Source of the DNA: an uncultured Ruminococcus sp.
GTDB taxonomy: Bacteria; Bacillota; Clostridia; Oscillospirales; Ruminococcaceae
NCBI GenBank assembly: GCA_946537515.1
Contig: CAMNFV010000006.1
Location: 1 to 34,493, forward strand
Direction: 5' to 3'
DNA: 34,493 nt
The notes under the pieces are model-generated. The model searched no databases. It saw only the letters and a program-made list of their open reading frames with translations, and had not been told where the DNA came from. A program made the position numbers and the translations under genes. Below, one piece after another: positions 1 through 10,182 of the stretch (its first letter is position 1; each line of letters starts with the position of its first letter).

Positions 1-529
1 TCTCATAGGTGTGCGTCAGCACAAAGCCGTCGAGATTGACCATGACCGGTGTCGAGACACGCTGATCCTCTGCGATGCGCCAGCTCATCAATGCAAGATC
101 GAGCGCTTCCTGCGCATTCTCGGCATAGACCTGGATCCAGCCGCTGTCAAGCTGCGAGAGACTGTCGCGCTGGTCGCCGTAAATATTCCACGGCAGCGCT
201 GTCGAACGATCCGCATTCATCATGACGATCGGGAAGCGTCCGCCGGATGCGTAATACAAACATTCTGCCATATACAGAAGTCCCTGCGAGGATGTTGCCG
301 TGAAAGCACGCGCACCTGCCGCACTCGCGCCGATCGCACAGGAGAGCGCGGAATGCTCCGATTCCACATGGATAAACTCGGAACGCAGGCTGCCGTCCTC
401 CACCATTTCGGAAAGCCGCTCGACAACGATCGTCTGCGGGGTGATCGGATATGCAGAGATCACATCGGGCTTTGCAAGGCGGATGCCCTCTGCAAATGCC
501 TCATTGCCGGATAAAAACCGCTTGCTCAT
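1..529 (-). CDS. porA: 2-oxoacid (pyruvate-type):ferredoxin oxidoreductase alpha subunit, partial
   Basis: The reverse strand reads MSKRFLSGNEAFAEGIRLAK followed by a YPITPQT motif, the hallmark of the N-terminal pyrimidine domain of the alpha subunit of multi-subunit pyruvate/2-ketoacid:ferredoxin oxidoreductases. Further typical stretches are HVESEHSAL and TSSQGL. The enzyme decarboxylates a 2-oxoacid with thiamine diphosphate and reduces ferredoxin in the cytoplasm. The ATG overlaps the stop of the ferredoxin-like delta subunit (ATGA), so the two are translationally coupled. About 176 codons are visible and the rest, presumably with the beta subunit, lies left of the window. The ORF track does not list this frame because its stop is outside. 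Pyruvate is the likeliest substrate from the YPITPQT form, but another 2-oxoacid cannot be excluded. Confidence 0.9.
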   Translation of the reverse strand, partial: MSKRFLSGNEAFAEGIRLAKPDVISAYPITPQTIVVERLSEMVEDGSLRSEFIHVESEHSALSCAIGASAAGARAFTATSSQGLLYMAECLYYASGGRFPIVMMNADRSTALPWNIYGDQRDSLSQLDSGWIQVYAENAQEALDLALMSWRIAEDQRVSTPVMVNLDGFVLTHTYE

Positions 530-819
530 TTGTGCTCCGCCTCCATTCTGATTGCGCCGATTTTGCAGATTTTTGCGCAGATGCCGCAGCCCTTGCAGAA
601 ATCATAATCAATGACAGCCTTGCCGTTTTCGATCGAGATGACGCCGTCCGGGCAGTAGAGATAGCATTGCTCGCAGCCGATACATCGCCCCGGATCAATC
701 ACCGGACGAATGCTGCGCCAGCCGCTGTTGACCGAGACCAGATAGCCCGCTTCAAACGCGGTTGCTTCCGGAATCTCCGCAGCGGAAAATGTTTTCTTCT
801 CACGCAGATATGGTCTCAT
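526..819 (-). CDS. porD: 2-oxoacid:ferredoxin oxidoreductase delta subunit, 2x[4Fe-4S] ferredoxin-like
   Basis: This 97-residue protein has two 4Fe-4S cluster motifs, CIGCEQCYLYCP at residues 46-57 and CKGCGICAKICK at 75-86, plus a short N-terminal extension typical of PorD. It passes electrons from the thiamine centre to external ferredoxin within the oxidoreductase complex. Its ATG overlaps the stop of the gamma subunit, and its stop overlaps the alpha start, so gamma-delta-alpha form a tightly coupled operon. The second motif ends in Cys-Lys rather than the usual Cys-Pro, a minor variation. Length matches the family (about 90-105 residues). Confidence 0.92.
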   Translation of the reverse strand: MRPYLREKKTFSAAEIPEATAFEAGYLVSVNSGWRSIRPVIDPGRCIGCEQCYLYCPDGVISIENGKAVIDYDFCKGCGICAKICKIGAIRMEAEHK

Positions 820-1331
820 GCCTGCACCGCCTCTCTCGCCAGCTTCACGGCGCCGATATTGCGCGCCTGAATCTTCTCCGGCATATAGCCTTCGATCGCG
901 CTGACTGCCTGTTCTTCTGTGATATAACCCGATAATGCCGAAACAATGCCGAGCATCACGGTATTGACCGTCGGCAGCCGGAATTCTGATGCAACTGCTT
1001 CGCCGTCAAAGGTGAAGGTATCGGGAATCGGCGCTTTGGAATTGACAATGATCCGCCCGCCCGGTTTCAACTGTGTCTGCAAATCCGGCGCGTAAAGCGT
1101 ATCATCCAGCACCACGATAAAATCAGCCTGCTCGGTCTGACTGCGGTCAAGCACCGGGCTCTCATCAAGCTTTGTAAATGCTCTGACCGGTGCGCCCCGG
1201 CGTTCCGGTCCGAAAGACGGAAATGCAAGTGCATACTGTTTTTCATGCCCCTGAATATAGGCGGCGCCGAACAGCTTGGCTGCCGTAAATGCGCCCTGTC
1301 CGCCGCGCCCGAGCCATAAGATCTCTTTCAT
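816..1331 (-). CDS. porC: 2-oxoacid:ferredoxin oxidoreductase gamma subunit
   Basis: The protein opens MKEILWLGRGGQGAFTAAKL, the GRGGQG nucleotide/CoA-binding motif of the gamma (catalytic-domain III) subunit, and continues with FPSFGPERRGAPVRAFTK, also diagnostic. At 171 residues it has the normal length. The ORF track starts 21 codons upstream at 1394, but the start at 1331 is preferred: it begins exactly at the conserved N-terminus and has a GGGAG ribosome site about ten bases upstream, while the longer form would include the promoter. It is the first gene of the operon gamma-delta-alpha, with its own promoter between it and the lysR gene. Confidence 0.92.
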   Translation of the reverse strand: MKEILWLGRGGQGAFTAAKLFGAAYIQGHEKQYALAFPSFGPERRGAPVRAFTKLDESPVLDRSQTEQADFIVVLDDTLYAPDLQTQLKPGGRIIVNSKAPIPDTFTFDGEAVASEFRLPTVNTVMLGIVSALSGYITEEQAVSAIEGYMPEKIQARNIGAVKLAREAVQA

Positions 1332-1364
1332 AGCTTCATTCTCCCAGTCGTTTGATATGCATTT

Positions 1365-1394
1365 ATGATACACCCTTTTCCGCGCATTGTCCAA
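1365..1394 (-). promoter_or_regulatory. Promoter of the 2-oxoacid oxidoreductase operon
   Basis: On the minus strand TTGGAC and TATCAT are separated by 18 bases, about 35 bases upstream of the gamma-subunit start. The run TATTGGACAA around the -35 box also occurs in the promoter of the ABC importer at 10023-10052. This promoter makes the oxidoreductase operon separable from the upstream lysR. Confidence 0.55.
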
Positions 1395-1427
1395 TACATA
1401 ACTGTGATTGAAAGGTATCGGAAAAAG

Positions 1428-2342
1428 TTATAACGCAAGCCCGAGATATCGCTTGAGTTCTTCAATATAGATCGTGCCGGCCTTGCTGCGGAGCGTATGC
1501 TTCAGCGTGATATAGCCGAGCTCCATGGCATCCTCATCGTCAGTTTCAAACGGGACCGCGAGATAATCGCTGCCGTTGAGTTCCTCGCAGATGATGCCGG
1601 AGCAAAGCGTATAGCCGTTTAAACCGATCATCAGATTGAGCATTGTGGCACGGTCATTTGCCTTGATCGTCCGCGGGTAATCATTCGTGCTGAGGATCTC
1701 CTCGGCATAATAAAACGAGCTGTTCGCGCCCTGCTCAAAGGAGAGGCAGGGGTAATCCGCGAGATCTTCAAAGCGGATGCTCTTTTTCTTCGCCAGCGGA
1801 TGCCCCTTCCAGAGATAGACAAACGGATGGCACTTCGTCAGCGCGGTGAATTCCAGGCCGTTTGCATTCAGCAGCTTCAGGATCGCCTTGCGGTTGAAAT
1901 CGTTGAGATAAAGAATACCGATCTCGCTGCGCAGATTTGCCACATCGCTGATAACCTCTGCCGTTTTTGTTTCACGGATCGCAAATTCATATTTGGCCGT
2001 ATCAAACCGCTTGACCATATCCACAAATGCCTTGACTGCAAAGGAATAATGCTGCGCAGAAACGCCGAATTTCTTTTTGATATTGCCTTTGGCGGAGTAT
2101 TTCTCTGTCAGGATATCAAACTGCCCGACGACCTGATTCGCATACTGCAAAAACTCCGCGCCGTCATTCGTCACGGTGACACCGCGTCCGCTGCGGTTGA
2201 AAATCAGGATGCCGGTCTCCTTTTCAAGCTCCTGCACAGAGGCCGTCAGCGAGGGCTGCGAGACATAAAGCTGCTCTGCGGCCTTGTTCATCGAGCCGGT
2301 CTCTGCGATCATCAGGGCATATTTCAGCTGCTGTAAAGTCAT
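1428..2342 (-). CDS. LysR-family transcriptional regulator, last gene of the transsulfuration operon
   Basis: This 304-residue protein has an N-terminal winged helix-turn-helix (MTLQQLKYALMIAETGSMNKAAEQLYVSQPSLTASVQ region, residues 1-60) and a C-terminal periplasmic-binding-like effector domain, the LysR layout. It starts 12 bases after the stop of the mccA-like gene with a GAGGTGAG ribosome site, so it appears to be co-transcribed. Location suggests that it senses a sulfur metabolite such as O-acetylserine and controls this operon, the neighbouring oxidoreductase or the importer, but this is inference. The family assignment is certain; ligand and targets are unknown. Confidence 0.9.
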   Translation of the reverse strand: MTLQQLKYALMIAETGSMNKAAEQLYVSQPSLTASVQELEKETGILIFNRSGRGVTVTNDGAEFLQYANQVVGQFDILTEKYSAKGNIKKKFGVSAQHYSFAVKAFVDMVKRFDTAKYEFAIRETKTAEVISDVANLRSEIGILYLNDFNRKAILKLLNANGLEFTALTKCHPFVYLWKGHPLAKKKSIRFEDLADYPCLSFEQGANSSFYYAEEILSTNDYPRTIKANDRATMLNLMIGLNGYTLCSGIICEELNGSDYLAVPFETDDEDAMELGYITLKHTLRSKAGTIYIEELKRYLGLAL

Positions 2343-2354
2343 TATCTCACCTCA

Positions 2355-3266
2355 TTATCCGAATAAGCCGGTACTGAAATAGCGGTCGCCGCGATCCGGG
2401 AAAATTGTAACGATATTGCCGCTGCTGACGCGCTCCGTCAGCTTCAGGACTGCCGCCATTGCCGCACCGGATGACGATCCTGCAAAGACGCCCTCTGTTT
2501 TTGCAAGCAGACGCGCCGTTGCAAATGCCTCATCGTCCGTCACCTTGACCACATCATCGACTAATGTCATATCCATCGTATCTGCGATGAAATCATTGCC
2601 GATGCCTTCGATATTATAATCGCTGTGTTCACCGCCGCCCATCGTCGAGCCGACCGGATCTGCCAGAATGCCGCGGATCGCCGGATTCTGTTCTTTCAGA
2701 TAGCGCAGCACGCCGGTATAGGTTCCGCCGCTGCCTGCGCCCGCAACAACATAGTCTATTTTTCCGTCGAGTGCTTCATAGATCTCCTTGCCTGTTGTTT
2801 CATAATGCGCGAGCGGATTGCTCTGATTTTTGAACTGCTCCAGCGAGATCGAGCCCGGGATTTCCGCCTTGATCTGCTCCGCCTTCTCCACCGCGCCGAG
2901 CATTCCCTTCTCCCGCGGCGTATTGATCACCTCTGCGCCGAGTGCGCGCATCAGCGCCTGCTTCTCTGCCGAAAATTTCGTCGGTACGACAAAAATGATC
3001 CGGTAGCCGCGGTTGAGCGCTGCAAACGCAATGCCGAGGCCGGTATTGCCCGCGGTCGCTTCGACGATCGTGCCGCCGGGTGTCAGCAGGCCGCGCTGCT
3101 CCGCATCATTCACCATATAAAGGCCGGTTCTGTCCTTGACGCTGCCGGACGGATTCCAGAGTTCCAGCTTCGCAAAGACATTGATGCCCTCTTTCTTCAC
3201 AAGATTGCCGAGCCTGACCAGCGGCGTATGCCCGATCAGCGCCTGCATAGAATCATAATACTGCAT
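2355..3266 (-). CDS. mccA: O-acetylserine-dependent cystathionine beta-synthase / cysteine synthase family
   Basis: A PLP enzyme of 303 residues with the fold-type II signature PSGSVKDR (Lys44 is the expected Schiff-base lysine), the substrate loop EATAGNTG, and the PLP phosphate cleft GAGSGGT. The family condenses O-acetylserine with sulfide (cysteine synthase) or with homocysteine (cystathionine synthase, MccA). Its company of a cystathionine lyase and S-adenosylhomocysteinase favours the MccA role, giving cystathionine for cysteine formation. The start at 3266 is chosen over the track start at 3299 because GGAGGAG lies seven bases upstream and the protein begins with the expected LIGHTPLVRL segment. 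It lies between ahcY and lysR in the same direction. A plain cysteine synthase remains possible. Confidence 0.87.
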   Translation of the reverse strand: MQYYDSMQALIGHTPLVRLGNLVKKEGINVFAKLELWNPSGSVKDRTGLYMVNDAEQRGLLTPGGTIVEATAGNTGLGIAFAALNRGYRIIFVVPTKFSAEKQALMRALGAEVINTPREKGMLGAVEKAEQIKAEIPGSISLEQFKNQSNPLAHYETTGKEIYEALDGKIDYVVAGAGSGGTYTGVLRYLKEQNPAIRGILADPVGSTMGGGEHSDYNIEGIGNDFIADTMDMTLVDDVVKVTDDEAFATARLLAKTEGVFAGSSSGAAMAAVLKLTERVSSGNIVTIFPDRGDRYFSTGLFG

Positions 3267-3298
3267 GTTATTCTCCTCCGTATCGGCAAGCCCGTTCA

Positions 3299-6607
<3,309 letters not shown>

Positions 6608-6622
6608 ATTTCCTCCAAAGCA

Positions 6623-6657
6623 TAAAAACAGCGCAGAATGCTCAGAGCACTCCGCGC
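6623..6657 (-). terminator. Attenuator hairpin in front of the transsulfuration operon
   Basis: On the minus strand GCGCGGAGTGC and GCATTCTGCGC form an 11-base-pair stem (two G-U pairs) over a 5-base loop, followed directly by TGTTTTT. It lies ten bases after the leader-peptide stop and 16 bases before the methyltransferase start, where an intrinsic terminator only makes sense as a conditional attenuator. Confidence 0.8.
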
Positions 6658-6666
6658 CGTTGCAGT

Positions 6667-6777
6667 TTACAGTTCATGGATGATGTGACAACATCGCCGC
6701 TGCATTGCGTGTGTATGAGCCGGTTGCATGTTCAGTTTTCTGCTTCGACAACACATCATGCAGCACATCGTTTTCAT
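6667..6777 (-). CDS. Cys/Met-rich leader peptide (36 aa) of the transsulfuration operon
   Basis: The small ORF starts MKTMCCMMCC, later has RRCCH, and ends before a TAA. It holds six cysteine and six methionine codons in 36, far above chance, with Cys codons in three adjacent pairs. AAAGGAG lies nine bases before the ATG, and it is the first ORF after the strong promoter at 6821-6849. The segment over codons 5-7 (GCTGCAT) is exactly complementary to the segment at codons 25-27 (ATGCAGC), and TGCAG there could instead pair with CTGCA just after the stop. A terminator hairpin follows. The arrangement is that of ribosome-mediated attenuation, with stalling at Cys (and perhaps Met) codons under starvation letting transcription enter the operon. 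It is too short for the ORF track. Function is inferred. Confidence 0.75.
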   Translation of the reverse strand: MKTMCCMMCCRSRKLNMQPAHTHAMQRRCCHIIHEL

Positions 6778-6820
6778 GGTCACGCTCTCCTTTCACAGTT
6801 TTCCTATCGGTTATGTATGG

Positions 6821-6849
6821 ATTATAGCACATAACAGACGCGATGTCAA
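6821..6849 (-). promoter_or_regulatory. Promoter of the leader/transsulfuration operon
   Basis: Minus strand TTGACA, 17-base spacer, TATAAT with an extended -10 (TGC before TATAAT). Transcription would start about 40 bases before the leader peptide. AT-rich repeats (two copies of AATATAC) and the near-dyad TATATT/AAATATA lie just upstream of the -35, possible activator sites. The 355-base stretch between the methyltransferase and the ABC permease therefore holds this promoter, the leader ORF, the attenuator and the end hairpin of the importer operon. Confidence 0.88.
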
Positions 6850-6921
6850 TAGGTTCAGTCTATATTCGGGAAAATATACAAAATATACCTAGTTTGTTGA
6901 TATGCATACAGGCATAAGAAT

Positions 6922-6947
6922 TCCCTTGTCCGGAACCGAACAAGGGA
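6922..6947 (-). terminator. Hairpin ending the ABC importer operon
   Basis: TCCCTTGT and ACAAGGGA form an 8-base-pair stem, extendable inward through TCGG/CCGG, 16 bases after the permease stop. On the minus strand it is followed by AATTCTTATG, only a weak U-tract, so termination may be partial. Confidence 0.5.
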
Positions 6948-6962
6948 TTCGCGTTTTCCGCA

Positions 6963-7883
6963 TCACTTTTTCCAGCGGAGAATCCGCTTTTGCAGCAGAT
7001 TAAAGAGGAATGTCACGCCAATCACCACAATGCCGATCACCAGCAGGCCGGTAATCGTCCGGGTGTAGTCACCGAAATCGGAATAATACTTGACATAATA
7101 ACCCATGCCGTCGCGGGCGCCGATCATTTCCGCAGAGGTCAGCAGGATGAATGATACACTCAGCCCCTGGTTGCATCCGAGAAAGATCTGCGGGAGCGCT
7201 GCCGGAAGCAAGACCGAAAACAGCATCTCCGCCTTCGGGACATTCAGCACCTTTGCAGAGTCGATGATACGCTGATCGACATGCATGACGCCGCTCATCG
7301 TACCCGCAAATACCGGCCAGAAGGTCGCAAGAAAAATCACAAAGACCGAGACCGACTGGAAGGTCGGGAGCAGCGCAATGCCGTACGGGATATAGACGAT
7401 CGGCGGGATCGAGCTGAAAAATTTGGAGATGTAGGTCGCGGCACCGCCGAGTCTTGCATTCCAGCCGAGGAACAGTCCGAGCGGGATCGCAACGACGGAT
7501 GCAAGCACAAAGCCCTTGACCGTGATGCCGAGCGAGCTCCGGATATTGATGAGGATCTTCTCTCTGTCCTCTGCAAACTGATGCAGCACCTTGCCCGGTG
7601 CCGGGAACAGCAGATCATTCAGCACATTGAATTTTGCGGTCGCCAGAGACCAGAGCGTCAGCAATACAAAGATAAATCCGACAATATCGAGCAGCAGCGA
7701 AAGGCTCTCCTTTTTCTTTATGAGAAAGCTGACAGCCAGCGTAACGGCCTCCAGACCGATCGCAAATGCGAGCAATGCACCGGTATGGACTTCTTTTGTA
7801 GAACGATCCGGCAGCAGCTGGACGAGCAGCAGAATGACAAACAGCAGATGCGTGATACGCAGCAGACGGTTTTTCAGCGTCAT
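6963..7883 (-). CDS. ABC importer permease, taurine/sulfonate/nitrate family
   Basis: A 306-residue integral membrane protein. An N-terminal extension with about three hydrophobic segments precedes a SsuC/TauC-like permease core. The core contains FPAPGKVLHQF, the region ISKFFSSIPPIVYIPYGIALLPTF, and an EAA-type loop ending EMIGARDGMGYYV. It would form the membrane channel with the ATPase encoded upstream. Its ATG overlaps the ATPase stop (ATGA). It is the last gene of a binding-protein/ATPase/permease operon. The substrate is not readable; sulfonates or another sulfur source fit the neighbourhood. Confidence 0.9.
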   Translation of the reverse strand: MTLKNRLLRITHLLFVILLLVQLLPDRSTKEVHTGALLAFAIGLEAVTLAVSFLIKKKESLSLLLDIVGFIFVLLTLWSLATAKFNVLNDLLFPAPGKVLHQFAEDREKILINIRSSLGITVKGFVLASVVAIPLGLFLGWNARLGGAATYISKFFSSIPPIVYIPYGIALLPTFQSVSVFVIFLATFWPVFAGTMSGVMHVDQRIIDSAKVLNVPKAEMLFSVLLPAALPQIFLGCNQGLSVSFILLTSAEMIGARDGMGYYVKYYSDFGDYTRTITGLLVIGIVVIGVTFLFNLLQKRILRWKK

Positions 7884-8698
7884 ATCACGACCTCCTCTCC
7901 GCCGATGCGTGCCGCGACATCCTGATAAAGCAGCGACAGCAAGCGGTTCCGGAATTTGCCGTATTCCTCTGTTTTGACGAGATCCGCACGGCTTCTCGGA
8001 CGCGCAAACGGTACCTTGATGATCTCATTGACCGTACCCGGATGCGCCGTCAGCACGACGATTTTATCGGAGAGCAAAATTGCTTCATCAATATCATGCG
8101 TGACGAAAACAACAGTCTTGCGCTGCTCCGGGCTGTCGCCCTCCCAGAGGGAGAGCAGCAGCTCCTGCAGCACCACGCGATTCTTTGCATCAATCGCGCT
8201 GAACGGCTCATCCATGAGCAGGATATCTGTATTCATTGCAAGCGCCCGGGCAATCGCAGCGCGCTGCTGCATTCCGCCGGAGAGCTGTCCGGGATACTTT
8301 CCGCCGAATTCGGCGAGGCCGACTTTGCCTAAGAATTCATCCGCGATCTGAAAGCGCTCTCTGCGGCTGAGTTCATGCCGCGTCTGCTTGATGCCGAATG
8401 CAATATTGCGCCGGGTTGTCATCCAGGGGAAAAGCGAATAATGCTGAAAGACGACACCGCGCTCCCTGCCGGTCCCGTGCAGCGGCTCGCCGTTGATCTC
8501 AACCTTGCCTTCCGCGGCCTGATACAGCCCCTCCAGCACGCTGAGCAGCGTCGATTTGCCGCAGCCGCTCGCTCCGATCACGCTGACAAATTCTCCCGCT
8601 CCGACGCCGAAGGAGACATCGTGCAGCGCATTGAACTTTTTGCCGCGTTCGGTATAATCAACCGTCAGGTGACTGATCTCGATCTTATTCGTATTCAT
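7880..8698 (-). CDS. ABC importer ATP-binding protein, taurine/sulfonate/nitrate family
   Basis: The protein (272 residues) has Walker A GASGCGKST, Q-loop FQHYSLFPWMT, signature LSGGMQQRAAIARAL, Walker B ILLMDEPFSAID and the H-loop VFVTHDIDEAI, matching SsuB/TauB-type ATPases. The start at 8698 (MNTNKIEISHL) is preferred to the track start at 8746 because GGAGGAG lies eight bases upstream; this start overlaps the end of the binding-protein gene by 14 bases. It powers import through the downstream permease. Confidence 0.92.
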   Translation of the reverse strand: MNTNKIEISHLTVDYTERGKKFNALHDVSFGVGAGEFVSVIGASGCGKSTLLSVLEGLYQAAEGKVEINGEPLHGTGRERGVVFQHYSLFPWMTTRRNIAFGIKQTRHELSRRERFQIADEFLGKVGLAEFGGKYPGQLSGGMQQRAAIARALAMNTDILLMDEPFSAIDAKNRVVLQELLLSLWEGDSPEQRKTVVFVTHDIDEAILLSDKIVVLTAHPGTVNEIIKVPFARPRSRADLVKTEEYGKFRNRLLSLLYQDVAARIGGEEVVI

Positions 8699-9890
8699 TG
8701 AAATGCTCCTCCAATGATTTATAAATGTCATCGGAGTTTTCGGCAAGGATGCTGTTCAGCGCAGTCTCATAGATCTCGGTATTATACAGCGGTTCAATAT
8801 CATAATCCTCTGTATAGCCGAGCGCCACGATCGTATCCTTGAGTGTCAGCGTGCCCTTTTTATCGGGATCGGGACTGGATACGCTGTATCCGCCGTAAAC
8901 TTCCGTATCAATAAATTCCTCGTCGATATCAATGTACTTCTTGACATCGGCAATCGTCTTCTCGTGATCCTCCTGCGTCAGATGATACGCCTTGAGGAAT
9001 GCACGTTCCAGCGCAACAAAGGTATTCGGATTTGCCTTGACAGACTCCGTTGCAGCAACCTGACGGCAGCACGGCTGATTCTCCAGCGCCTTTTCATGTG
9101 CGCAGTAATACACGACCTTATAGCCCTGCGATTTCGCAAGCGACGCATACGGCGAATAGACCGATGCAGCATCAATCGTCTGATTCGAGAGCGCCGCGTA
9201 GGCGTCCTTCTGGCTGTCGAAATAGACGATATTGACCTTGTCCTCGCCCTCACCGATCTCAATGCCGGCATTCTTCAGCAGGATTTGGAGTTCAGCATCC
9301 TGAACGCTGTTCTTGACGGATGCAACATTTCTGCCCTTGAGGATCTCAACGCCGAGTTCATCTTCCTCTGCGTATTCGGACTTGATGACATAGCCGTGGC
9401 CGTTTGTCATTGCGCCGCCGACGATCGTAACATCATGTCCCTGGCTCTGGAAGGTCAGCGTCGGGACGGAGCCGATGAACGCAAGATCAAGCTTGCCGGA
9501 TTCCAGACCGTTGACCAGCTCGCCTGCGCTGGAGAACTGCGTCAGCGTGACGTTCAGGCCTTCTTCCGCAAAATAGCCCTCTTCCGCCGCGACAAACGCG
9601 AGCAGATGCGCGGTGGAATTCAGATAGCCGAGATTGAGTTCTGCCTTTTCCGGCGCAGCTGTTTCATTCTTCTTTTCGCAGCAGTCAGAGTCGCTGTCCG
9701 AGCAACAGTCCAAGTTGTCTCCGCAGCAATCTGCGACTTCTGCGGAATCGGAATCTGCCGGAACGGTTGCCGGTGCATCTGTAATCGGTGCATTGTATCC
9801 GGCCGACTGCTCGGAAGTATTGAAGGCCCCGCAGCCGGTCAGAAGTGTCAGCGATGCAAGGATCGCAGTTAATTTGACTGCATGTTTCAT
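8685..9890 (-). CDS. Substrate-binding lipoprotein of the ABC importer with Cys-pair linker
   Basis: A 401-residue protein with a lipoprotein signal (lipobox LTGC, Cys20) and an NMT1/SsuA-like binding domain from about residue 83 (LNLGYLNSTAHLLAFVAAEEGYFAEEGLNV region). Between anchor and domain is an acidic linker with three Cys-Cys pairs at 55-56, 62-63 and 70-71 (DCCGDNLDCCSDSDSDCC). A further CAHEK...QPCCRQ segment lies in the domain. The paired cysteines are unusual for an exported binding protein and could bind a metal or form disulfides. It delivers substrate to the ATPase/permease pair. The ATG follows AAAGGTG at a spacing of ten bases. Confidence 0.88.
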   Translation of the reverse strand: MKHAVKLTAILASLTLLTGCGAFNTSEQSAGYNAPITDAPATVPADSDSAEVADCCGDNLDCCSDSDSDCCEKKNETAAPEKAELNLGYLNSTAHLLAFVAAEEGYFAEEGLNVTLTQFSSAGELVNGLESGKLDLAFIGSVPTLTFQSQGHDVTIVGGAMTNGHGYVIKSEYAEEDELGVEILKGRNVASVKNSVQDAELQILLKNAGIEIGEGEDKVNIVYFDSQKDAYAALSNQTIDAASVYSPYASLAKSQGYKVVYYCAHEKALENQPCCRQVAATESVKANPNTFVALERAFLKAYHLTQEDHEKTIADVKKYIDIDEEFIDTEVYGGYSVSSPDPDKKGTLTLKDTIVALGYTEDYDIEPLYNTEIYETALNSILAENSDDIYKSLEEHFNEYE

Positions 9891-9922
9891 AATATATATT
9901 CACCTTTCATATTTCAAATTCA

Positions 9923-9955
9923 GAATGCGGACGGATTATGCATAACATCGCATTC
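9923..9955 (-). promoter_or_regulatory. Leader hairpin overlapping the end of the upstream ORF
   Basis: GAATGCG and CGCATTC pair perfectly across 19 bases, with the palindrome TTATGCATAA in the loop. The first arm covers the Arg-Met-Arg codons of the short ORF, so a ribosome reaching its stop would open the stem. Confidence 0.4.
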
Positions 9956-9992
9956 GGTCAGAATATGTAAGGAAAATTGGATTCTGCTTCAT
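9936..9992 (-). CDS. Possible 18-aa upstream ORF of the importer operon
   Basis: The ORF MKQNPIFLTYSDRMRCYA has a GGGGAG ribosome site seven bases upstream and is the first ORF after the importer promoter. It ends with Met, Cys and a TAA inside the loop of a 7-base-pair hairpin (GAATGCG with CGCATTC) that sits about 30 bases before the lipoprotein start. There is no U-tract after the hairpin, so any control would act on translation or RNA stability. It could also be chance; only one Cys codon is present. Confidence 0.4.
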   Translation of the reverse strand: MKQNPIFLTYSDRMRCYA

Positions 9993-10022
9993 GGTTTCAC
10001 TCCCCGTACTTGGTATGGTCTT

Positions 10023-10052
10023 ATCATAGCATATTCCTATGCATTTGTCCAA
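10023..10052 (-). promoter_or_regulatory. Promoter of the ABC importer operon
   Basis: Minus strand TTGGAC, 18-base spacer, TATGAT with TGC before the -10. It shares TATTGGACAA with the promoter of the 2-oxoacid oxidoreductase operon, suggesting a common regulator. Confidence 0.6.
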
Positions 10053-10108
10053 TATCGAAAGATGATATTCAGTTATCAGAAAAACTGATTGCCCGTTCAG
10101 CACATAAA

Positions 10109-10143
10109 ACAGCCGCTCCGATCTGGCTGACCGGAGCGGCTGT
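10109..10143 (-). terminator. Terminator of the MacB/FtsX-type operon
   Basis: A 12-base-pair stem (ACAGCCGCTCCG with CGGAGCGGCTGT) lies 40 bases after the permease stop and is followed on the minus strand by TTTATGTG. Confidence 0.8.
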
Positions 10144-10182
10144 GCTTTCATACTGCTGTAAAAACGAATGACGTCCGCTTGC

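Noticed and set aside
6608-6850. T-box or SAM riboswitch upstream of the transsulfuration operon
   Set aside because: No T-box sequence or S-box core was found, and the space is taken by the Cys/Met-rich leader ORF.
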